A DNA stretch of 63,147 bases from Streptomyces ipomoeae 91-03 (GTDB lineage Bacteria; Actinomycetota; Actinomycetes; Streptomycetales; Streptomycetaceae), in assembly GCF_000317595.1 (NCBI RefSeq), contig NZ_AEJC01000432.1, positions 1 through 63,147 of the forward strand. Direction: 5' to 3'. How positions within the stretch are numbered: position 1 is the first letter of the stretch; every line of letters begins with the position of its first letter. A program made the position numbers and the translations under genes. Under the pieces are notes generated by a model, which was given only the letters and a program-made list of their open reading frames with translations, did no database searches and was not told where the DNA came from. Shown here one piece after another: positions 43,034 to 56,321 of this stretch.

Positions 43034-44729
43034 GCTCCCGGTACTCCTTTGCCGTCGGCTTCTCGATGCGCGTCCCCGGCCCGAACATGGCCCGGGCGAG
43101 ACGGGCGCGCAGCCGGTCGGTGGGCCTGACGCGCCGCCGCACCCCATGGGCGTCGACACGCGGCCCGATCTCGTACGGCGGATCCTGCTCATGCTGGGTG
43201 AGCGTGAACAGCCGCGCCTGGGAGAGCGGTTCGTGGACCTCGACGTACTCGCCGTGCGGGAGCCGTTTGATGATGCCGGTCTCCCGGCCGTGCAGCACTT
43301 TGTCGCGGTCCCGGAGCTGCAGCCCCAGACAGATCCGCTTGGTGACGATGAAGGCGACCACGGGCACGACGAAGAAACCGATGCGCACGAACCAGGTGAT
43401 CGCGTTGATGGAGAGATGCAGACGGGTGGCGACGATGTCGTTGCCACCGCCGATCAGCAGGACGCCGTACAGACTCAGCCAGGCCACACCGAGTCCGGTG
43501 CGCACGGGTACGTTGCGCGGCCGGTCGAGGATGTGGTGTTCGCGTTTGTCGCCGGTGATCCATGCCTCGACGAACGGATAGACGCCGATGGCCAGCATGA
43601 TCAGCGGGAAGAGGGAGAAGGGGATGAAGACGCCGAGGACGAGGGTGTGTCCGAAGGCGTTGATCTCCCATCCCGGCATCACCCGGATCAGGCCCTCGGA
43701 GAAGCCGAGGTACCAGTCGGGTTGGGCGCCGGTGGTGACCAGGTCGGGGCGGTAGGGCCCGAAGGCCCACACCGGGTTGATCGTCGCGATCGCGCCCATG
43801 AAGGTGAGCACGCCGAAGACGAGGAAGAAGAAGCCGCCGGCCTTGGCCATGTAGACCGGCATGAACGGCATGCCGACGACGGATTTCTGGTCCCGTCCGG
43901 GCCCGGGGTACTGGGTGTGCTTGTGGTAGAAGACGAGGATCAGGTGGGCGACGACGAGCCCCAGCATGATCCCGGGCAGCAGCAGCACATGGATCGGGAA
44001 GAGCCGGGAGATGATGTCGTGCCCGGGGAACTCCCCGCCAAACAGGAAGAACGACAGGTACGTCCCCACGACCGGGACGGACAGGATGGCGCCCTGGGCG
44101 AAGCGGATGCCGGTGCCGGAGAGCAGGTCGTCCGGGAGCGAGTAGCCGGTGAGGCCGGTGATGATGCCGAGGAACAGCAGCGTCCAGCCGAACAGCCAGT
44201 TCAGCTCGCGCGGCTTGCGGAAGGCGCCGGTGAAGAACACCCGCATCATGTGGATGAGCATCCCGGCGACGAAGACCAGCGCCGCCCAGTGGTGGATCTG
44301 CCGGATCAGCAGCCCACCGCGTACGTCGAAACTGATCTCCAGCGTGGACTCGTACGCCCGTGTCATCAGGACGCCGTTCAGCGGCTCGTACGTGCCGTTG
44401 TACTCGACCTCGACGCCGCTCGGTTCGAAGAACAGGGTCAGATAGACGCCGGTGAGGATCAGGATGAGGAAGCTGTAGAGGCAGATCTCGCCGAGCATGA
44501 ACGACCAGTGGTCCGGGAACACCTTGCGCAGATTGGCCTTGGCGATCCCGTACAGCCCGAGCCGCCCATCGGCCCAGTCCGCGACCCGCTCCCCTTTACC
44601 GGCCTCGCCCCGTCGTCCCCGGCCGCTCGCCGCGGCGCCCCTCGCGCCCCCGCCGCTTCCACGACCACCGCTTCCACGGCCACCGTTTCCGCCACCGCCG
44701 TCCGACCTGCCCGCCCGCGCGCCGTCCAT
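43008..44729 (-). CDS. orphan cytochrome b (QcrB-like) of the bc complex
   Basis: 573 aa from the ATG at 44729 (GGGGAGGG upstream). A Gly/Arg-rich low-complexity cytoplasmic N-terminus (~45 residues) is followed by a cytochrome b with about eight or nine transmembrane segments. Heme-ligand helices are visible: IRQIHHWAALVFVAGMLIH and RLFPIHVLLLPGIMLGLVVAH. Quinone-site regions: GYSLPDDL and the PDWYLGF segment (PEWY equivalent). A C-terminal soluble tail ends with three His. The complete qcrCAB operon expected in Streptomyces is not here; neither Rieske protein nor cytochrome c is adjacent, so this is a second, stand-alone cytochrome b. Role unknown; it may replace QcrB or work with another reductase. 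Confidence 0.87.
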   Translation of the reverse strand: MDGARAGRSDGGGGNGGRGSGGRGSGGGARGAAASGRGRRGEAGKGERVADWADGRLGLYGIAKANLRKVFPDHWSFMLGEICLYSFLILILTGVYLTLFFEPSGVEVEYNGTYEPLNGVLMTRAYESTLEISFDVRGGLLIRQIHHWAALVFVAGMLIHMMRVFFTGAFRKPRELNWLFGWTLLFLGIITGLTGYSLPDDLLSGTGIRFAQGAILSVPVVGTYLSFFLFGGEFPGHDIISRLFPIHVLLLPGIMLGLVVAHLILVFYHKHTQYPGPGRDQKSVVGMPFMPVYMAKAGGFFFLVFGVLTFMGAIATINPVWAFGPYRPDLVTTGAQPDWYLGFSEGLIRVMPGWEINAFGHTLVLGVFIPFSLFPLIMLAIGVYPFVEAWITGDKREHHILDRPRNVPVRTGLGVAWLSLYGVLLIGGGNDIVATRLHLSINAITWFVRIGFFVVPVVAFIVTKRICLGLQLRDRDKVLHGRETGIIKRLPHGEYVEVHEPLSQARLFTLTQHEQDPPYEIGPRVDAHGVRRRVRPTDRLRARLARAMFGPGTRIEKPTAKEYRELTSSDHHH

Positions 44730-44985
44730 GCGTAGCCCTCCCCTCGGCTCGTCCCAGAGTGGCACGCACACCCGTTGATGTAAATGGGGCCCACTCCCCA
44801 CTTATGCCACTCCGCTTCCACTCCTTACTCGACGAGCCCGAGCCCGCTGATGTGACATGCCCCGAGCCCGCCCGCGCGACGATTCCCCGGGCCGCCTCAC
44901 CGCTCGCCCCCGACCGTTCGCTATTTTGTTCGCCGCCGTCCCCACCGGCTCAACATCAGTCCCGCACCCTCATAAGGAGCCGGCA

Positions 44986-45921
44986 GTGGAACCCGAGTCC
45001 CCGGAGTCCTCGCCCTCGACCCCGCCCCCGTCCCCCGCCCCGCCCGCCGTCTCCACGTGCTACCGCCACCCGAAAGTGGAGTCGTACGTCCGCTGCACGC
45101 GCTGCGAACGGTTCATCTGCCCGGACTGCATGCGTGACGCGGCGGTGGGCCACCAGTGCCCCGAGTGCGTGAAGGAGGGCGCGCGGACGGTCCGCCAGGC
45201 GCGGACGGCGTTCGGCGGCCGTATCTCGGTCGTGCCGCTGGTGACGTACCTGCTGATCGCCCTCAACGTCCTGGCCTACCTGGCCGAACTCGTCCGCCCG
45301 GAGATCGTGGACGACTTCGCGATGCTGGGACGCGGCCTGGTCGGCCCGGACGGGCTCCACTACGTCTGGCAGGAGGCCTACCCGTCCGACTTCCGCCCCG
45401 AGGGCGTGCTGGAGGGCGAGTGGTACCGCCTCCTGACCGGCGCGTTCCTCCACCTGCCGCCCACCGAGGGGACCTTCGGCATCCTCCACATCGTGATGAA
45501 CATGGCCACGCTGTGGAACGTGGGCCGGGTGGTGGAGACCCAACTGGGCCGCGCCCGCTACCTGACCCTGTATCTGCTCTCGGCCCTCGGCGGCTCGGTC
45601 CTCGTGCTGCTCCTCGCCCCGGACAGCAACACGGTCGGCGCCTCCGGCGCGATCTTCGGCGTCTGCACCGCCTACTACGTCCTGGCCCGCCGCCTGGGCG
45701 CCGACCCGGCAGGCATCAACCGCTTCATGGCCGGCCTGCTGATCTGGCTGATCATCTCGGCGGTCGTCACATCCTGGCAGGGCCACCTCGGGGGGCTGCT
45801 GACGGGCGGCTTGATCGCCCTGGCCTTCGCCTACGCGCCTCGTGATCGACGGCGGGTGCTGGTGCAGGCGGGGGCGTGTGTGGCCGTACTGGCGCTGTTG
45901 GTGGTGCTGGCGGTGGGGTAG
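44986..45921 (+). CDS. rhomboid family intramembrane serine protease with N-terminal zinc finger
   Basis: 311 aa from the GTG at 44986 with AAGGAG six bases upstream. The N-terminal ~60 residues hold a B-box-like zinc finger (C25, H28, C37, C40, C45, C48, H56, C58, C61). Six or seven membrane segments follow, with rhomboid signatures H168/N172 in LHIVMNMATLWN, nucleophile S220 in GASGAIFG and H267 in GHLGGLLTG: catalytic dyad present. Cleaves transmembrane segments of client proteins; substrates unknown. Converges on gltD across a strong terminator. Confidence 0.92.
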   Translation: MEPESPESSPSTPPPSPAPPAVSTCYRHPKVESYVRCTRCERFICPDCMRDAAVGHQCPECVKEGARTVRQARTAFGGRISVVPLVTYLLIALNVLAYLAELVRPEIVDDFAMLGRGLVGPDGLHYVWQEAYPSDFRPEGVLEGEWYRLLTGAFLHLPPTEGTFGILHIVMNMATLWNVGRVVETQLGRARYLTLYLLSALGGSVLVLLLAPDSNTVGASGAIFGVCTAYYVLARRLGADPAGINRFMAGLLIWLIISAVVTSWQGHLGGLLTGGLIALAFAYAPRDRRRVLVQAGACVAVLALLVVLAVG

Positions 45922-45989
45922 GTCGTGGCGATGACGGGCTGAGACGCGGAGCACGGCACATCGGGGCTCCCCGCCCCCGACATGCAGCA

Positions 45990-46037
45990 ACGGCGCCTGC
46001 CCAGTCGTCCGGTCGGGGACTGGCGGGCAGGCGCCGT
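45990..46037. terminator. bidirectional terminator between rhomboid gene and gltD
   Basis: ACGGCGCCTGCCC (45990-46002) pairs perfectly with 46025-46037 around a 22-nt loop containing a further short helix, between convergent genes. Confidence 0.82.
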
Positions 46038-46046
46038 CTCGGGGGG

Positions 46047-46067
46047 TCTGGGGGGTCTCCCCCCAGA
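46047..46067 (-). terminator. second hairpin, gltD side
   Basis: TCTGGGGGG (46047-46055) pairs with CCCCCCAGA (46059-46067) around a 3-nt loop, 90 bp past the gltD stop. Confidence 0.6.
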
Positions 46068-46157
46068 TGTCCCGCCCGTACGCCGTTGTACGGGACGTGT
46101 GTCGGGGTGACCGTCAGGAAACCCCTCAGGTCACCGTGTTTCCGTGGCCGTCGGCCG

Positions 46158-47610
46158 TCAGACCGTCAGCGCGCGGTCCGTAGGACGGATCGGGGCCGGC
46201 AGGTCGCTCGCGCCGGTCAGGAAGCGGTCGCAGCCGCGGGCCGCCGAGCGGCCCTCCGCGATCGCCCACACGATCAGGGACTGGCCGCGACCGGCGTCGC
46301 CCGCGACGAACACGCCCGGCACGTTGGTCTGGAAGTCGGCGTCGCGCGCGATGTTGCCGCGCTCGTCCAGCTCCAGGCCGAACTGCTCCACCAGGCCGTT
46401 CTCGCGGTCGGTGCCCGTGAAGCCCATCGCCAGCGTCACCAGCTGGGCCGGGATCTTGCGCTCCGTGCCCGGCTTCTGCGTGAGCTTGCCGTCGACGAAC
46501 TCGACCTCGACGAGGTGCAGCCACTGGACGTTGCCGTCCTCGTCGCCCTCGAAGTGGGTGGTCGAGACGGAGTAGACGCGCTCGCCGCCCTCCTCGTGGG
46601 CCGACGTGACCTTGTACAGCATCGGGAAGGTCGGCCACGGCTGGTGCGCGGCACGCTCCTCACCCGGCTTCGGCATGATCTCCAGCTGGGTCACGGAGGC
46701 CGCGCCCTGACGGTGGGCCGTACCCACGCAGTCCGCGCCCGTGTCGCCGCCGCCGATCACGACCACGTGCTTGCCCTCGGCCGAGATCGGGGAGGTGACG
46801 TAGTCGCCCTCCTGGACCTTGTTGGCCAGCGGCAGGTACTCCATGGCCTGGTAGATGCCGGTCAGCTCGCGGCCGGGGACCGGCAGGTCGCGCGCGGTCG
46901 TGGCGCCCGCCGCGATCACGACGGCGTCGTACCGCTTCTTCAGGTCCGTCGCCTTGAGGTCGCGGCCGATCTCGATGCCCGTACGGAAGCGGGTGCCCTC
47001 CGCGCGCATCTGCTCGATACGGCGGTTGATGTGCCGCTTCTCCATCTTGAACTCGGGGATGCCGTAGCGGAGCAGACCGCCGATGCGGTCCGCGCGCTCG
47101 TACACCGCGACCGTGTGGCCGGCCCGCGTCAGCTGCTGCGCCGCCGCCAGGCCCGCCGGGCCGGAGCCGATGACCGCGACCGTCTTGCCGGACAGGCGCT
47201 CGGGAGCCTGCGGGGCGACGTCGCCCGCCTCCCACGCCTTGTCGATGATCGAGACCTCGACGTTCTTGATGGTCACGGCCGGCTGGTTGATGCCGAGGAC
47301 ACAGGCCGACTCGCAGGGGGCCGGGCAGAGGCGACCGGTGAACTCCGGGAAGTTGTTGGTCGCGTGCAGCCGCTCCGAGGCCGCCGCCCAGTCCTCGCGG
47401 TAGGCGTAGTCGTTCCACTCGGGGATCAGGTTCCCGAGCGGACAGCCGTTGTGGCAGAACGGGATGCCGCAGTCCATGCAGCGCGACGCCTGCTTCGAGA
47501 TGATCGGCAGCAGCGAGCCGGGGACGTAGACCTCGTTCCAGTCCTTCAGCCGTACGTCGACGGGGCGGGACTTGGCGACCTCGCGGCCGTGGTTCAGAAA
47601 GCCCTTGGGA

Positions 47611-47618
<8 letters not shown>
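46158..47618 (-). CDS. gltD: glutamate synthase small subunit
   Basis: 486 aa from the ATG at 47618, overlapping gltB by 8 bp. N-terminal Fe-S segment with the cysteines of CMDCGIPFCHNGCPLGN and CPAPCESACVLG, then an FAD motif VIGSGPAGLAAAQQL, the NADPH motif VIGGGDTGADCVG and the terminal GDAGRGQSLIVWAIAEGR. Passes electrons from NADPH to GltB for the synthesis of glutamate from glutamine and 2-oxoglutarate. Confidence 0.97.
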
Positions 47619-52215
<4,597 letters not shown>

Positions 52216-52597
52216 CGGCTCTCCCGTCGTCGTCATCTGGCATATGCATTTGCCGAGGGACGACGCTGGCCCTCTGCGCGGAGTGCAAAATTTCGTGCAG
52301 GTTACATGATGGAGCGGTTCTCGGGAAGTGGATACTTCGTTCCAACATGCGGGACGCCGCGGGCGCGAAGCGGTGCTGCGCACAGCGGCGAAAGTGAGAA
52401 GAGTCGGCCGGGCAGATCCATGTCCGTCGACTCGGGGCGCAGAGGGCGTCGTCGCCCACCACGTGAGGTACTGCTGGGGGTGCGGCACAGGCGTCATTGC
52501 CTGAGCGCTTACGGCTCATGCCCGGCGGTTAAGCATTCGAAACCGTCTAGTAACGACTACTTATGCGGCCCCTCGCATACGTAGGCGATCCGATCCA
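52216..52597. promoter_or_regulatory. 382-bp upstream region of gltB
   Basis: Between gltB and the VIT gene, both on the minus strand. No gene seen. Contains the GlnR-box-like site and an AT-richer patch near 52545-52565. The gltB promoter should lie upstream of 52305. Confidence 0.5.
52290..52305 (-). promoter_or_regulatory. candidate GlnR box upstream of gltB
   Basis: On the minus strand GTAACCTGCACGAAAT: this fits the actinobacterial GlnR pattern GTnAC-n6-GAAAC except for the last base. It lies 75-90 nt upstream of the gltB start. Confidence 0.5.
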
Positions 52598-53326
52598 TCA
52601 TACGGCCGTTCCGAACAGGCCGCCCAGGGCGTACGTCACACCCGCGGCGGCGCCTCCGAGGGCCAGCTGACGCAGCCCGCTGAACCACCATGTTCTGGCC
52701 GTCACCCGGGCCACCACCGCACCGCACACGAAGAGCCCGAGCAGCGCGACCAGCACGGCCGGCCACAGCACGCTCGCGCCGAACAGATACGGCAGTACGG
52801 GCAGCAGGGCGCCCAGGGCGAACGAGCCGAAGCTGGACACGGCGGCGACGGTCGGCGAGGGGAGGTCGCCGGGGTCGACGCCCAGCTCCTCACGCGCATG
52901 GATCTCCAGCGCCTGCTCGGGGTCGCTCGACAGCTGCCGCGCCACCTCGCGGGCGAGCCCCGGCTCGACACCCCGGCTCTCGTAGAGCGCGGCCAGTTCC
53001 TTCTCCTCGTCCTTGGGGTGCTTGCGCAGCTCCCGTCGCTCGACGTCGAGTTCGGCCTCGACGAGTTCGCGCTGCGAGGCCACGGAGGTGTACTCGCCGG
53101 CCGCCATGGAGAAGGCCCCGGCGGCGAGCCCCGCCAGCCCGGCGATGACGACCGCCTCGCGGCTCGCCGATCCCCCGGCGACACCGGTCATCAGCGCCAG
53201 ATTGGACACGAGCCCGTCCATCGCGCCGAAGACGGCGGGCCGCAGCCAGCCGCCGGTCACGTCCCGGTGGGTGTGGTTGTCGCGGTGCGCCACGTGCAGC
53301 GCCGCTTCGGTCTCAATGATCGCCAT
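52598..53326 (-). CDS. VIT1/CCC1-family Fe/Mn transporter
   Basis: 242 aa from the ATG at 53326. VIT family: N-terminal membrane helix FGAMDGLVSNLALMTGVAGG, second helix GLAGLAAGAFSMAAGEYTSV (family signature with conserved Met/Glu), a cytoplasmic metal-binding helical domain rich in Glu (ELDVERRELRKHPKDEEKELAALYESRG) and three C-terminal helices. Moves Fe2+ or Mn2+ out of the cytoplasm with proton exchange in characterised relatives. Divergent from the ADP-ribosylglycohydrolase operon; no metal riboswitch was seen. Confidence 0.9.
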   Translation of the reverse strand: MAIIETEAALHVAHRDNHTHRDVTGGWLRPAVFGAMDGLVSNLALMTGVAGGSASREAVVIAGLAGLAAGAFSMAAGEYTSVASQRELVEAELDVERRELRKHPKDEEKELAALYESRGVEPGLAREVARQLSSDPEQALEIHAREELGVDPGDLPSPTVAAVSSFGSFALGALLPVLPYLFGASVLWPAVLVALLGLFVCGAVVARVTARTWWFSGLRQLALGGAAAGVTYALGGLFGTAV

Positions 53327-53615
53327 ATCTCGAACGTACGCTCGGAAAATCGCTTCTGCCAGCAAGGAAGGCCGTACTTACCGGGGTTGGGGCGGAGCCC
53401 GCCGGGGGCTCGCGACTGTTCGAGGAAACGATGACGCTCATTCGTACATGACGCCGCACAGATGTCGACCGGGTGATACCAGCCCGTTCCGGCGCCGGGC
53501 GAGGCACGTGATGTGGCAGAGATCTTGCAGGAAGAAATCTTCAGAGCAGATCAAGCACCAAGCACATCAATCAGGTCAACGGGCCGGACCGCCCCTTGGG
53601 CCAGAGAGGCGCCGT

Positions 53616-54743
53616 ATGCCTTCCATCGTCTGCGTTCCGTCGGTACCGGCGCCGGGGGACGCCGCCGATCTCCGCGAGCGGGCGCGCGGAGCCATGCTCG
53701 GGCTCGCCGTCGGGGACGCGCTGGGGGCGCCCGCGGAGAACATGAAGCCGTCCGAGATCCGCGCGCGCTGGGGGCGCATCACGGGGTACGTGGCCGAGGA
53801 CCCCTCCGGCACGGACGACACCGAGTACGCCATCTTCTCCGGGCTGCTGCTGGCCCGGCACGGCTCGGCGCTCACCGTCACGCATGTGGAGACGGCTTGG
53901 CACCAGTGGATCGCGGACCGCGACGAGGGCCCGTTCCGGGGCGCCGGCTTCAGCGAACGCGGCACCCTGGAGAACCTGCGCCGGGGCCTGGCCGCCCCCA
54001 TCTCCGCCCAGCACCGGCACGCCTGGAGCGACGGTCTGGCCATGCGCGCGGCCCCCTTCGGCGTCTTCGCGGCCGGCCGTCCGGCGGAGGCCGCCCGACT
54101 GGTCGCCATCGACGGCTCGGTGAGCCACGAAGGGGAGGGCATCTACGGCGGCCAGGCGGTCGCCGCGGGCGTGGCGGCGGCCATGGCGGGCGCACCGACG
54201 ATAGCGGTGGCGGCCTCCGCCCTGGCGGTCATCCCCGACGACTCCTGGACGGCCCGCTCCCTGCGCCGCGCGATGGCCGCCGCCCACCGCGGCGAACGCG
54301 CCGTCCGCTCCGCGGTGGTGATCGGCGGTTACCCCTGGACCGACCTCGCCCCCGAAGCCGTCGCCCTCGCCTTCGGCGCCTACGCGGCGGCCGACGGCGA
54401 CTTCACCGAGTCCGTCCTCACCGCGGTCAACATGGGCCGCGACGCCGACACCACCGCGGCGGTCGCCGGCGCGTTGGCCGGCGCGACCCGGGGCGCCTCG
54501 GCGATCCCGACCGACTGGGCCGCGGCCGTCGGCCCCGCGCGCGGCACCTGCCTGCCGTCGATGGCGGGCCATCACGTGCTGGACGTCGCGGAGTTGCTGG
54601 TCCCCGGCGAGGGCGGCAAGTGGGCCACGAGCACGGATCCCCTGCGACACGACGAGTGGCGACTGCCGGACCCGAGCGCCCTCACTTCGGCATCCGACGA
54701 CAACCTCGCCCTGAGGCCGGACAACAACACGGAGACCCCCTGA
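53616..54743 (+). CDS. ADP-ribosylglycohydrolase family protein 1
   Basis: 375 aa from the ATG at 53616 (AGAGAGGC upstream). All-helical DraG/ARH fold with complete dinuclear-metal motifs: GDALG at 34-38, GTDDTEYA (T66-D67-D68-T69) and GRDADTTAAVAG (274-285). This paralogue is therefore expected to be an active hydrolase of ADP-ribose linkages or a related N-glycosidic bond. First gene of a six-gene operon; its stop overlaps the next ATG (TGATG). The actual substrate is unknown; the operon's two CoA enzymes argue against simple DraG-type nitrogenase regulation. Confidence 0.88.
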   Translation: MPSIVCVPSVPAPGDAADLRERARGAMLGLAVGDALGAPAENMKPSEIRARWGRITGYVAEDPSGTDDTEYAIFSGLLLARHGSALTVTHVETAWHQWIADRDEGPFRGAGFSERGTLENLRRGLAAPISAQHRHAWSDGLAMRAAPFGVFAAGRPAEAARLVAIDGSVSHEGEGIYGGQAVAAGVAAAMAGAPTIAVAASALAVIPDDSWTARSLRRAMAAAHRGERAVRSAVVIGGYPWTDLAPEAVALAFGAYAAADGDFTESVLTAVNMGRDADTTAAVAGALAGATRGASAIPTDWAAAVGPARGTCLPSMAGHHVLDVAELLVPGEGGKWATSTDPLRHDEWRLPDPSALTSASDDNLALRPDNNTETP

Positions 54744-56314
54744 TGAAACCGCCGACCCCGTGGGACGGGACGACGCCCGGCACAACGCCTTCGCTGTGGG
54801 ACGAGGAGCCACCGGGCACAACCTCGGCCGCGCACGACGCGGCCCCGCCCGCCACCGCACCCCCCTACGGGGAAGGGGAGCCGCCCGGCGCGAAGCCGAT
54901 CTCGTGGGACGCGGCGACGACCGCAGCCCCCGCCCCGTCTGCCGAGACCGCGCCCACCGTCGCACCCACCTCGTGGGCGGAGACCATCTCCGGCGGGATG
55001 GAACTCACGGTCGTGGCGCAGCCGCTCGCCCCCCGACCCGCGGTCGCCGACGGTGAGAACGCCCCCCACAGGCCACCCGCACCCGACGACGAAAGTCGCA
55101 CGGGTGATGCCGGTGGTGCGGGTGGTCCTGGTGGTGCCGGTCGGAACAACCCGGCCGAAGGCGAAACCGAGGCCCGCACCGCGCACCCCCCGGAGGGCCG
55201 CCGTATCGAAGGCCTCCTCCTCGGCCTCGCCGCGGGCGACGCCGCCGGCTGGCCGGCCGCCCGCCACCGCGCCGCCCGCATGCCGGAGTGGACCCGCCGC
55301 CTCACCCGCGAACTGGACACGTTCGCGGAGCAGAACGCGACCACCACGCTGCCGGTGCCGATCGCGCTCAACCAACCCCCCGAGCCCCTACGCCTCGGTC
55401 CCTCCGACGACGCGGAGTGGGCGGCGTTCGCGGCGGAGGCCGTACTGCGGGCCGGGGACGCGGGCGCACTGGGCGACCTGAGCCTGGAAAGACGCACCCG
55501 AGCCTCCATCGACCTGTCCTGGAACGCCGTTGCCAGCGAGATCGCGGCGGCGGCGGAACGCGCCCCCGAGGTCGAGTCCGCCGTACTCCCCCTGCGCGCC
55601 CGTATCTCCGTACGCGCCGGACTGGGCAACCTCGCCACCGGCCTGCGCCCACCCGCCACCGGCCACGACAACCCGCACTACTTCGACGACGCGGCCTGTG
55701 TACGCGCCTGCGTGCTGGCGATCGCCCACCCCGGCGAACCCCGACCGGCCGCCGAGCTGGCCGAGTTCGACGCCCGCTACACCCAGGACGGCGACGGGGT
55801 GCACGGCGCCCGCGCGATGGCCGCCGCACTGGCACTCGCCCTGGTGGGCGCGGACGTGGACGACTGCGTGGCGGCGGCGCTGGCCGAACTCCCCGAGGAG
55901 ACCGAGATCGGCCGCAACGCCCGGCACGCCCTGGACCTGGCCCACCGCCACAAGAGAGAAGGAACATTCGCTCTGGTGCCGCTCCTTGAGCACCAGATCG
56001 TCGACCATGTCTACAGCTACGGCATCGCCGCCGCCGAGACCGTCCCCGTGGCCCTCGCCCTGGCCACCGCCGCCCGCGGCCGGATCGCCGAGGCGGTCCC
56101 CGCAGCCGCCTGTCTCTCCCGCGTCGCCGACTCCGCCCCCGCCCTCGCCGGCGCCCTGACCGGCGCGCTCAGCGGCGGCGCCGCCATCCCCGACGCCTGG
56201 CGGGACGCCTGCCGCACCCTCTCCGGCTGCGCCCTCCCCCGCCTCACCGGTACGGATCTCGTACACCTCGCCGAACTTCTCGCAGCCACGGAACTGGCCG
56301 TCCCAGGAGGATGA
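54743..56314 (+). CDS. ADP-ribosylglycohydrolase-like protein 2, degenerate metal site
   Basis: 523 aa. Residues 1-150 are a disordered Pro/Thr/Ala-rich region; the ARH-like fold starts at RRIEGLLLGLAAGDAAGW. The GD of the first motif remains (D165), but the TDDT motif is SDDAEWAAF (221-229) and the C-terminal GRDxDT is replaced by SRVADSAPALAG, so several metal ligands are lost. Probably a pseudoenzyme or an enzyme with altered chemistry. It is kept in frame at full length within a tightly coupled operon, so it is not a decaying pseudogene. Stop lies 7 bp before gene 3. Confidence 0.82.
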   Translation: MKPPTPWDGTTPGTTPSLWDEEPPGTTSAAHDAAPPATAPPYGEGEPPGAKPISWDAATTAAPAPSAETAPTVAPTSWAETISGGMELTVVAQPLAPRPAVADGENAPHRPPAPDDESRTGDAGGAGGPGGAGRNNPAEGETEARTAHPPEGRRIEGLLLGLAAGDAAGWPAARHRAARMPEWTRRLTRELDTFAEQNATTTLPVPIALNQPPEPLRLGPSDDAEWAAFAAEAVLRAGDAGALGDLSLERRTRASIDLSWNAVASEIAAAAERAPEVESAVLPLRARISVRAGLGNLATGLRPPATGHDNPHYFDDAACVRACVLAIAHPGEPRPAAELAEFDARYTQDGDGVHGARAMAAALALALVGADVDDCVAAALAELPEETEIGRNARHALDLAHRHKREGTFALVPLLEHQIVDHVYSYGIAAAETVPVALALATAARGRIAEAVPAAACLSRVADSAPALAGALTGALSGGAAIPDAWRDACRTLSGCALPRLTGTDLVHLAELLAATELAVPGG

Positions 56315-56321
56315 TTCGGGC

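Noticed and set aside
53327..53615. Mn/Fe riboswitch in front of the VIT gene or the ARH operon
   Set aside because: No yybP-ykoY-like conserved core was seen on either strand.
54743..56314. ARH 2 as a pseudogene
   Set aside because: Frame, RBS coupling and length are intact; loss of metal ligands alone suits a pseudoenzyme rather than decay.
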